Below, piece by piece: positions 1 to 5,007 of a stretch of DNA of 5,007 nucleotides. The notes beneath the pieces are model-generated. The model saw only the letters and a program-made list of their open reading frames with translations, was not told the origin of the DNA and did not search any database. The translations under genes were made by a program, and so were the position numbers. The first letter of the stretch is position 1. Every line of letters begins with the position of its first letter. Source of the DNA: Candidatus Bathyarchaeota archaeon. Its GTDB lineage: Archaea; Thermoproteota; Bathyarchaeia; RBG-16-48-13; GCA-020355125. The stretch is taken from contig DAOVAG010000080.1 of NCBI GenBank assembly GCA_030671165.1, positions 1 to 5,007 on the forward strand, written 5' to 3'.

Positions 1-375
1 AGCACTTAGCTTGATCAATTCCAGCATCTCAAGAGCTAAAGGTCTTGTCTCTTCAGGTGACCAACCCCTCACTTCAGGTCCATAGATGATATTGGCCCAT
101 ACCGTCATATGTGGGAAGAGTGCTATGTTCTGGAAGACATAGCCTATCCTTCTATCTTCTATTGAAACCTCGTTTACCAGATTGCCATCTATATATATTT
201 CACCCTCGTCTGGTTTGATTATACCTGAAATATTTTTTATGAGAGTTGTTTTGCCGCAACCACTAGGACCTATTACTGAAACATATTCCCCGTCATTAAT
301 TGTGAGATTGATATTATCATTCGCGACAATATTTCCATATTTCTTAGTGACGTTAACAAGTTTTACTTCGGGCAA
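1..375 (-). CDS. ABC importer ATPase 2, N-terminal part (runs off left edge)
   Basis: This is the nucleotide-binding subunit of an ABC importer, acting on the cytoplasmic face of the membrane to drive uptake by ATP hydrolysis. Only the first 125 codons are visible. They show a Walker A motif GPSGCGKTT at residues 36-44 and a Q-loop in FQNIALFPHM with Gln82. The LSGGQ signature, Walker B and H-loop lie outside the window. The start is TTG at 375-373. It directly follows the TAA stop of the upstream ATPase in the same frame, so no earlier start is possible, and a GAGGCGAT site lies just before it. The protein aligns without gaps to the upstream ATPase from residue 6 to 100, with 54 of 95 residues identical by hand count, so the two are tandem paralogues. 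The family is certain. Its use as partner of the adjacent permease is inferred from the operon. The substrate is unknown. Confidence 0.93.
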   Translation of the reverse strand, partial: MPEVKLVNVTKKYGNIVANDNINLTINDGEYVSVIGPSGCGKTTLIKNISGIIKPDEGEIYIDGNLVNEVSIEDRRIGYVFQNIALFPHMTVWANIIYGPEVRGWSPEETRPLALEMLELIKLSA

Positions 376-1479
376 TTAGATCGCCTCAATCTCTTTAAGA
401 AGACCAATTTTTGGATACTCAAAAACATAACACTTTTCTGGAAGGAACGAAACAATGACGGTTTCATTTGACTCTGATTTATATGCATTGGAAATTAATT
501 TTTTTGAAGATACAGTGATACCATTCTCAAGCTTTATCACATACTCTATTGAGCTACCGATAAACATCGTAGATTCAATCATTCCAGAAAAATTGTTTGA
601 TACAGGTGCCTCAACCATTCCAATCGATATGTCTTCAAGCCTTATGGCTATAACTACTTTTTCACCAACTTTTCTACTGATATCTGAAACATGAACCTTC
701 TGGCTGCCACGAATTTCGATAATAGAACCCGAATCATCCATTCTAATAACGTTCCCTTCAATGAAATTGGCTCCACCGACAAAACTCATTATGAATGCGG
801 ACTGAGGATTTGTGTAAATCTCATGTGGAGTCCCAATTTGTTCTATCTTACCCTTTCTGATAACCACAACCCTATCTGCAATCATCAAAGCCTCTTCTTG
901 ATCATGTGTTACGTGAATAGTTGTAAGTTCCTGATCCTCAGCCAATTTCCTTAACTGGGCACGAAGATCAACTCTTAATCTTGCATCCAAAGCGCCAAAA
1001 GGTTCATCAAGCAAGAGAATTCTAGATCCAGAAGCTATACCTCTAGCTAGCGCTACCCTTTGTTGCATCCCCCCACTCAATTCATGAGGAAAAGCATCTT
1101 GTCTATCCGCTAGCTTAACCATCTCTAAGATTTCTAAGGTTAATCTCTTGATTCTAGTCTCATGATAATTTTTAATAATTGGACTAAAGGAGACATTCTG
1201 CCAAACATTCATGTGAGGAAAAAGAGCAAACTGTTGGAACATGTAAACAGCGTTTCTTTCTTCAGGAGGAAGCCCATTAACCAATCTTCCTGCAATATGT
1301 ATCTTACCTTCATCTGGTTCAAGTAAACCTGCGATTATTCGAAGTAGAGTAGTCTTACCTGCACCTGTAGGTCCTAGTACACAAACGTATTCTTTATCTT
1401 CTATTGATAGATTTAAATGGTCAAGAGCAGTGATCTCATCGTATTTTTTTGTCACATTTACTAATTGGATTATTGACAA
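376..1479 (-). CDS. ABC importer ATPase 1, complete, with C-terminal TOBE-like region
   Basis: This is a complete 367-residue ABC ATPase of the FbpC/PotA/CysA/ModC type that powers an importer. All catalytic motifs are present: Walker A GPTGAGKTT (36-44), Q-loop Gln82, signature LSGGMQQRV (134-142, Met in place of the usual Gln), Walker B ILLLDEP with catalytic Glu159, D-loop GALD (162-165) and H-loop His192. The stretch GTPHEIYTNP (216-225) is typical of this subfamily. Residues from about 290 to 350 look like the TOBE region that regulates or stabilises such ATPases. The length is normal for the family. The start is TTG at 1479-1477; a GGTGAT site at 1487-1492 lies 7 bases upstream and supports it. 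The gene begins 8 bases after the permease stop, and its own stop abuts the next ATPase. Molybdate, tungstate, iron, sulfate or another anion could be the cargo; the sequence does not decide. Confidence 0.95.
   Translation of the reverse strand: MSIIQLVNVTKKYDEITALDHLNLSIEDKEYVCVLGPTGAGKTTLLRIIAGLLEPDEGKIHIAGRLVNGLPPEERNAVYMFQQFALFPHMNVWQNVSFSPIIKNYHETRIKRLTLEILEMVKLADRQDAFPHELSGGMQQRVALARGIASGSRILLLDEPFGALDARLRVDLRAQLRKLAEDQELTTIHVTHDQEEALMIADRVVVIRKGKIEQIGTPHEIYTNPQSAFIMSFVGGANFIEGNVIRMDDSGSIIEIRGSQKVHVSDISRKVGEKVVIAIRLEDISIGMVEAPVSNNFSGMIESTMFIGSSIEYVIKLENGITVSSKKLISNAYKSESNETVIVSFLPEKCYVFEYPKIGLLKEIEAI
380..387 (-). promoter_or_regulatory. Ribosome binding site of ATPase 2, inside the end of ATPase 1
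   Basis: GAGGCGAT matches the ideal GAGGTGAT, complementary to the 16S rRNA 3' end, with one mismatch. It ends 4 bases before the TTG start at 375 and lies within the last codons of ATPase 1. It supports the TTG as a real start and suggests translation by reinitiation or coupling. Confidence 0.6.
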
Positions 1480-1486
1480 TAGCTAA

Positions 1487-1492
1487 ATCACC
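1487..1492 (-). promoter_or_regulatory. Ribosome binding site of ATPase 1, overlapping the permease stop
   Basis: GGTGAT is a perfect match to the 16S anti-Shine-Dalgarno core and contains the TGA stop codon of the permease. It sits 7 bases before the TTG start and decides that start. The overlap implies translational coupling between permease and ATPase. Confidence 0.7.
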
Positions 1493-3191
1493 GTCTTGTT
1501 GTTAGTCTAATTATCGCGAGTAGTATAAGAGAAAGGATAATCAAGTAAGTTGAAGTGAATAGTGCTGCCGGTATCGCTAGAGCCTCAACCATGTTGACGA
1601 CTAAAGCAGGAACAGTAACGTCTCTTCCCATTACAATAAAGGTAGCTCCAGTCTCCCCAATTGAATGAGTGAAAGAGAGGATGAATCCCGTGAGGATTCC
1701 TCCCTTAATTAAGGGAAGAGAAACCATTTCGATAGCGTTGTAAGCTGTAGCACCAAGTGTTCGAGCTGAATCCTCATACATCTGAATATCTGAGCCTTCA
1801 TAAGCGGCGATGATAGATTCCACTATTACTGGAACTGAAAAAACGATGTGAGTTAGAATAATCAACCATATCCCTGGTTTTACTAAGTTAAAACCATTGG
1901 AACCCCAGAGTAGGAGGACTGATAGACCTAAAGATGATGTAGGAATTATCAGAGGTACCTTAAGTACAGATCGAATGATGCCTCCGTACCACCACCTTTT
2001 AATTATGAAGGAGAGGGGAATCGCGATACACATCGCTATAAAAGTTGAAGTTAAGGCTACAATAATGGAAGTTAAAGTTGCCTTGAGCACTGAATTAAAA
2101 TAGTTAGACGGACCAAACAGTTGATATAAAACTCCACCTTGAACCTTACCAGTGTAAGGGTCAGCTGACCAATAAAAGATTACAGAATTTAAAACGATTA
2201 CAATAGGCACTATAACAGTTATTACAACGATGAATAAAGGCAAAAAATTTTTAATATGTGTCAATTTTCTTGAAGCAAATTTTTCAAACTTAATAATCCA
2301 ATTGGATAAAGCTCTCGGGAAACGATATGGGATACTAAAAAGGCTAGCTCCTCGGTTAACATATACTTCTATGGGTAAAATGATTAGCCACGCAATAACG
2401 ACCAAAAGGCTTCCCATGAATGAGGCCGTTGCGAGTTTAAACTCAGATGTCCACCTAACTATTGCAATCGAAGCCGTTGAACTCACACCAGAAACGATGA
2501 GAGTTGCACCAGTCTCTCCAAGTGAACGTGCAAACGCTAAAACTGATCCTGAAAAAATTCCTGAAATGGATAAAGGAAATAAAATTTTTCTAAAAGTTGT
2601 TAGAGGATTAGCACCCAGCGTTCGAGAAGCTATCTCGAAAGTGAGCTCTATTGACTCAAATTTGGTTGCAATTGTCCGAACGATATACGGGAAGGTTAGA
2701 GCAATATGGACGATAAATACTATGAAAGGAACATTTAGAAGCGGTATTACAGCATCTAGAGGGATTAACCCTGAATTTAATCCAAAAATCCCCCCTATCC
2801 CCGTTGCAGTAGTCCATGTGATGAGTGTTGCAAAACCAAAACCAGATGTAGGAATCACCAGTGGTAGGGTTATGATATCCTCTAAAAGGCTTTTTCCACG
2901 AAACTTCTTTCTTGCAAGAATGTAAGCGAGAGGTATTCCAAAAATCAAATCGAACGCGACTGTAAATAGGGACAGTCGAAATGAGAAGAGTAAGACCTGT
3001 TGTATTTGTTTCCAATTTTCATCACCAATAATCGGATTTGCGAATACTTCATAATTTACTTCATTCCATCTCGTAAAGACATAAGATATCAGATAAAAGG
3101 TAGGAAGTAAGACAAAAAGGATTAAAGCACACAGTGTAGCCCATTTCGCTAGATTAGAGAGAGAAATCGATCTCTTCAATCTTGGAACCAT
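1488..3191 (-). CDS. Duplicated (two-domain) ABC importer permease
   Basis: This 567-residue membrane protein carries two type I ABC permease domains in one chain, so it can form the whole translocation channel. About twelve hydrophobic segments are visible, six per half, with a linker near residues 280-314. Each half has an EAA coupling loop that docks on an ATPase: FEIASRTLGA (185-194) and YEDSARTLGA (472-481), each followed by a proline-containing segment. Each loop is followed by the same GETGAT motif (225-230 and 512-517). The halves also share PLVIPTS/PLIIPTS motifs (residues 110-116 and 413-419), evidence of an internal duplication. The motifs recall ModB/CysT-type and duplicated FbpB/ThiP-type permeases; an anion or metal substrate is an inference. 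The start is ATG with an AGTGAT site 3 bases upstream. It lies 10 bases after the binding-protein stop and 8 bases before ATPase 1. The Met-Val-Pro start is followed by a basic stretch before the first helix. Confidence 0.93.
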   Translation of the reverse strand: MVPRLKRSISLSNLAKWATLCALILFVLLPTFYLISYVFTRWNEVNYEVFANPIIGDENWKQIQQVLLFSFRLSLFTVAFDLIFGIPLAYILARKKFRGKSLLEDIITLPLVIPTSGFGFATLITWTTATGIGGIFGLNSGLIPLDAVIPLLNVPFIVFIVHIALTFPYIVRTIATKFESIELTFEIASRTLGANPLTTFRKILFPLSISGIFSGSVLAFARSLGETGATLIVSGVSSTASIAIVRWTSEFKLATASFMGSLLVVIAWLIILPIEVYVNRGASLFSIPYRFPRALSNWIIKFEKFASRKLTHIKNFLPLFIVVITVIVPIVIVLNSVIFYWSADPYTGKVQGGVLYQLFGPSNYFNSVLKATLTSIIVALTSTFIAMCIAIPLSFIIKRWWYGGIIRSVLKVPLIIPTSSLGLSVLLLWGSNGFNLVKPGIWLIILTHIVFSVPVIVESIIAAYEGSDIQMYEDSARTLGATAYNAIEMVSLPLIKGGILTGFILSFTHSIGETGATFIVMGRDVTVPALVVNMVEALAIPAALFTSTYLIILSLILLAIIRLTTRR

Positions 3192-3194
3192 TTA

Positions 3195-3200
3195 ATCACT
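3195..3200 (-). promoter_or_regulatory. Ribosome binding site of the permease
   Basis: AGTGAT lies between the binding-protein stop (TAG at 3202-3204) and the permease ATG, 3 bases before the ATG. The spacing is short, but the core is the same GTGAT element seen before other genes here. Confidence 0.5.
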
Positions 3201-3201
3201 T

Positions 3202-4353
3202 CTAAATCTGTGTTCTTCTAACCTTAACCCAAGCTGTAAAGATTGCTTCCAGCACTTCTCCCCTTAAAGGCTTCATAATGGGTACAGTTATCTCATATTG
3301 AACACCATTTGAAAAATTAAAAATTGTTTGATCCAAAGGAATACTTGAAATTGCGGGTCTAAATCCATATTCTTGAGCAAATTCTTGGTTTTCTGGTTCG
3401 AGAAGGAAAAAAATGTACTGTCCAGCAGCAAACCTCTGCCAACGGTCTATCCATGTTCCATTGAGAATCACAAAAGGATGATCAGCAATTAGTGTTCCAC
3501 TTTCAGGATATATAGCAACGAGGGGATCATTCCATTTTTTAAGGGCTTTCAGAGAATTATCAATGATAACATTTTCATATATGCCAAAAAATTGTATTGC
3601 ATCAGGTCCATTCTCAGCTGCCCAAGCACCGAAAAACCCGGTGCTTTTACCATACGCAATAGCTTTAGATTCGATGGTTCTTACTATTTCAATAACAGTC
3701 TCATTCTTTAAGTCCTCAATTGTGAGATCTTCAGGTTTTTTACCAGCAGCTTCAGCGAACTCTAAGACAACGGTCATTGTTCCCCCATTACTTAAAAGAG
3801 GATCTGGATGTCCATAGTTAAAATCGACCCCTTCTTTTGCCAATCGATAAAGATCCATGAATCCAGTTACTTTATGCTCAGTTAGATAGGATCCCCAACC
3901 AGCCACAACTACTGGAGAAAGAACGAGTGGAGTCCAATCTACAGCAACATCATAAGCATTACCAGTCACATTACGCCACTTCGTATTCATATATGGAATC
4001 CAAATGCTGGAAGCAGGACTCCAAACTGTCGGTCTCTCACTTCCATCCAAAATCCGGTTTACAGTATCATGGGTCCCCGTAACGATAAGCCTAACATTAA
4101 CAGAAATATTAAATAATGCTTCAAACCATCCCTCAAATTTAGGTGTAACTTGCTCAATCCACCCTTGTTTTTCACTCGTGTAGAGAAACTCAAACTCGAT
4201 CTCTGTCGGCATTCCCATTCCACCTTCTTGCGGTCTCCTACTTGAATAAAGCATAGAAACTGCTGAAAACGCAATAAATCCTAACAAAATTCCGGTAAAA
4301 AGCAACAGATAACCCCGTCTTACAAACAAAACCTTTCTTCCCTCTTTGATCAA
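3202..4353 (-). CDS. ABC importer solute-binding protein, N-terminally anchored
   Basis: This 383-residue protein is the likely ligand receptor of the importer, held at the outer face of the membrane. It has a basic N-terminus, a hydrophobic helix at about residues 14-36 and flanking Arg pairs at 12-13 and 39-40. There is no cysteine in the whole protein, so it is not a lipoprotein; a signal anchor or an uncertain cleavage site is likely. The mature part resembles the ModA-like type II binding-protein superfamily (SBP_bac_11-like): WSPASSIW (111-118), a GHPDPLLSNGG turn (181-191), YPESGTLIADHPF (282-294), a FLLEPENQEFA helix (316-326) followed by GFRPA, and a C-terminal AWVKVRR. Five N-glycosylation sequons occur (Asn82, 128, 217, 298, 346), compatible with archaeal surface glycosylation. 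The start is TTG, chosen because AGGTGG lies 9 bases upstream and the signal helix follows at the right distance. It is the first gene of the operon. The ligand cannot be read from the sequence. Confidence 0.88.
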   Translation of the reverse strand: MIKEGRKVLFVRRGYLLLFTGILLGFIAFSAVSMLYSSRRPQEGGMGMPTEIEFEFLYTSEKQGWIEQVTPKFEGWFEALFNISVNVRLIVTGTHDTVNRILDGSERPTVWSPASSIWIPYMNTKWRNVTGNAYDVAVDWTPLVLSPVVVAGWGSYLTEHKVTGFMDLYRLAKEGVDFNYGHPDPLLSNGGTMTVVLEFAEAAGKKPEDLTIEDLKNETVIEIVRTIESKAIAYGKSTGFFGAWAAENGPDAIQFFGIYENVIIDNSLKALKKWNDPLVAIYPESGTLIADHPFVILNGTWIDRWQRFAAGQYIFFLLEPENQEFAQEYGFRPAISSIPLDQTIFNFSNGVQYEITVPIMKPLRGEVLEAIFTAWVKVRRTQI

Positions 4354-4362
4354 TATAGAATA

Positions 4363-4368
4363 CCACCT
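4363..4368 (-). promoter_or_regulatory. Ribosome binding site of the solute-binding protein
   Basis: AGGTGG lies 9 bases before the TTG start at 4353. It is the only good Shine-Dalgarno-like site near the N-terminus and is the main reason for choosing this TTG, because no ATG is available upstream of the signal helix. Confidence 0.6.
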
Positions 4369-4372
4369 TAAC

Positions 4373-4396
4373 TGAAAGATTCCATATCATCTTTCA
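4373..4396. repeat. Perfect inverted repeat in the transporter leader
   Basis: TGAAAGAT and ATCTTTCA form a perfect 8-base inverted repeat with an 8-base spacer (4381-4388). It lies only 4 bases upstream of the ribosome binding site of the binding-protein gene. It could be an operator for a dimeric repressor or a leader hairpin limiting ribosome access. Either role is an inference. Confidence 0.5.
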
Positions 4397-4419
4397 CAAA
4401 CGCAAATATCTATCGTCAA

Positions 4420-4430
4420 AAGATATACTC
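4420..4430 (-). promoter_or_regulatory. Alternative weak TATA-like element for the transporter operon
   Basis: On the minus strand GAGTATATCTT is an imperfect TATA-like box. It would place transcription start near 4397, just upstream of the 8-base inverted repeat, giving a leader of about 45 bases. It is less canonical than the central element but better placed. Confidence 0.25.
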
Positions 4431-4523
4431 AGATTATTATTAAGTTTAACAGATTGTTCCTCTAACATCTTATCAGTACGAGAAATTAGCTTCTAAATCT
4501 ATCGGCCAACTCTTTCTATCCAT

Positions 4524-4537
4524 AAATTTATATTTAA
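4524..4537 (+). promoter_or_regulatory. Candidate archaeal TATA box, possibly bidirectional
   Basis: AAATTTATATTTAA resembles the archaeal TATA box (TTTAWATA-like). It is nearly symmetrical, so its complement also reads as a TATA box. Read rightward, transcription would start about 25 bases downstream, leaving a DUF47 leader of roughly 110 bases; read leftward, the transporter leader would be about 150 bases. These distances are inferences from usual archaeal spacing. Confidence 0.35.
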
Positions 4538-4590
4538 CAAAATTCGTACCGTCAAAGCCATCACATATACCTAACAATGAATGAAAAATA

Positions 4591-4621
4591 ATTCAAATTT
4601 CTTTGAATTGATGTTTCAAAG
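4591..4621. repeat. Cluster of TTCAAA half-sites upstream of DUF47
   Basis: Three related half-sites alternate in orientation: ATTCAAA (4591-4597), TTTGAAT (4602-4608) and TTTCAAAG (4614-4621). They form two overlapping perfect 7-base inverted repeats, one with a 4-base spacer and one (CTTTGAA/TTCAAAG) with a 7-base spacer. The cluster ends 44 bases before the DUF47 start and looks like a possible operator. AT-richness makes chance occurrence plausible. Confidence 0.4.
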
Positions 4622-4653
4622 TTATTAAGTACTTTCGATTATTATAACAAAAT

Positions 4654-4658
4654 GGTGA
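4654..4658 (+). promoter_or_regulatory. Ribosome binding site of the DUF47 gene
   Basis: GGTGA lies 7 bases upstream of the ATG at 4666, supporting that start over the in-frame ATG six codons downstream. Confidence 0.55.
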
Positions 4659-4665
4659 CTAAGAT

Positions 4666-5007
4666 ATGTCCAAATCCAATATAATGGTGTGGTTGTCAAG
4701 ACGCGAGGAAAAAAAAGTTTTAAACCTGTGTAAAAAACATCTCGATAAGACAGTTGAAACTGTCAAGGCAATGAGTCAAGTTGTACACTCTTTCTGCGAT
4801 GAAGATTTTAATGCTTTAGAAGAACATTATAGAAAAACTTTCGATAGTGAACGGGAGGCTGACGAGATTAAACGTCAAATTCTGCATGATGTATCAAAAG
4901 GTCCCCTTCACCCAATTGATAGAGAGGAACTCATACGACTCGTATTGACAGCGGACGACATAGCCGAAAATGCAAAGTCGGGAGCTAGAAAATTACGCTT
5001 AACATCT
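4666..5007 (+). CDS. PhoU-like DUF47 family protein, N-terminal half (runs off right edge)
   Basis: This is the first 114 codons of a DUF47 (PhoU_div, PF01865) protein, a helical-bundle family distantly related to the phosphate regulator PhoU. The diagnostic pattern is EREADEIKRQI (62-72), then HPIDREELIRL (82-92), then ADDIAENA (96-103). Glu62-x3-Asp66 and Asp97-x3-Glu101 match the E/D-x3-D type acidic motifs that bind metal in PhoU-like proteins. Family members are usually a little over 200 residues, so about half is visible. No membrane segment is seen. The start is ATG at 4666; GGTGA at 4654-4658 lies 7 bases upstream. An in-frame ATG six codons later is a weaker alternative. The gene diverges from the ABC operon. 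In many archaea DUF47 genes sit beside a PiT-type phosphate permease, which could follow outside the window. Its role is not established; a regulatory or accessory role in anion transport is an inference. Confidence 0.88.
   Translation, partial: MSKSNIMVWLSRREEKKVLNLCKKHLDKTVETVKAMSQVVHSFCDEDFNALEEHYRKTFDSEREADEIKRQILHDVSKGPLHPIDREELIRLVLTADDIAENAKSGARKLRLTS

Larger units (their letters stand above)
4354..4665. other. Divergent intergenic regulatory region
   Basis: This 312-base stretch separates the minus-strand transporter operon from the plus-strand DUF47 gene. It is AT-rich and has no supportable open reading frame, tRNA or obvious structured RNA. Because transcription diverges from it, it must hold the promoters of both units unless a further promoter lies elsewhere. 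It contains an AT-rich TATA-like element near its centre, a perfect 8-base inverted repeat close to the transporter start, and a cluster of TTCAAA-type half-sites close to the DUF47 start. Confidence 0.75.

Noticed and set aside
455..954. Two short plus-strand frames opposite ATPase 1
   Set aside because: Both are antisense to the conserved ABC ATPase with no independent support.
134..1081. LSGGM in place of LSGGQ in the signature of ATPase 1
   Set aside because: LSGGM is a common functional variant in ABC importer ATPases, so it is not a sign of inactivity.
2230..2925. Long plus-strand open frame (231 codons) opposite the permease gene
   Set aside because: It lies wholly antisense to a clearly coding, motif-rich permease, has no recognisable domain and no good ribosome binding site; it is a by-product of the permease codons.
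2656..3015. 119-codon minus-strand frame within the permease
   Set aside because: It is a different frame of the same strand as the permease, rich in Cys, Ser and Asn with no family resemblance.
4059..4274. 71-codon minus-strand frame inside the binding-protein gene
   Set aside because: It is an alternative frame of a real gene, with no domain or plausible start.
4406..4426. ATATCT/AGATAT inverted repeat with a 9-base spacer
   Set aside because: Only 6 bases per arm in very AT-rich DNA; it is likely chance.
4652..4684. Tiny plus-strand frame starting at the ATG inside the DUF47 ribosome binding region
   Set aside because: It has only ten codons before a stop, is out of frame with DUF47, and its first bases overlap the GGTGA site, which fits better as a Shine-Dalgarno element.
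1..5007. CRISPR arrays, insertion sequences, tRNA or rRNA genes
   Set aside because: No regularly spaced repeats, transposase motifs, terminal repeats or tRNA-like cloverleaf sequences were seen on either strand.

Overview
The window looks archaeal. Its genes use ATG or TTG starts preceded by GGTGA/GTGAT-type ribosome binding sites, AGA arginine codons are common, the composition is AT-rich, and one end carries a DUF47/PhoU-like gene of a kind common in archaea. A TACK-group archaeon such as a Bathyarchaeia relative is possible, but the lineage cannot be fixed from this sequence. The Shine-Dalgarno core alone would also fit a bacterium.

Layout: positions 1-4353 are a tightly packed minus-strand operon, read from right to left. 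It encodes a membrane-anchored solute-binding protein (3202-4353), a duplicated 12-helix permease (1488-3191), a complete ABC ATPase with a C-terminal TOBE-like region (376-1479), and the first 125 codons of a second, paralogous ABC ATPase that runs off the left edge (1-375). The gaps between the genes are 10, 8 and 0 bases. The last two genes are in the same frame with only a TAA stop between them. A 312-base intergenic region (4354-4665) holds AT-rich TATA-like elements and two inverted-repeat motifs. To its right, a PhoU-like (DUF47) gene starts on the plus strand at 4666 and runs off the right edge.

How it works together: the first four genes look like one type I ABC importer of the molybdate/tungstate/sulfate/iron superfamily. 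The binding protein captures a ligand at the outer face, the fused permease supplies both transmembrane halves, and two different ATPases may form an asymmetric nucleotide-binding pair. The substrate is not readable from the sequence; an oxyanion or metal is the family-based guess. The divergent PhoU-like gene hints at anion or phosphate physiology, but no functional link is shown.

Nothing here is clearly a new system. The most noteworthy points are the zero-gap in-frame ATPase pair, the duplicated permease served by two distinct ATPases, and the inverted repeats in the divergent regulatory region.
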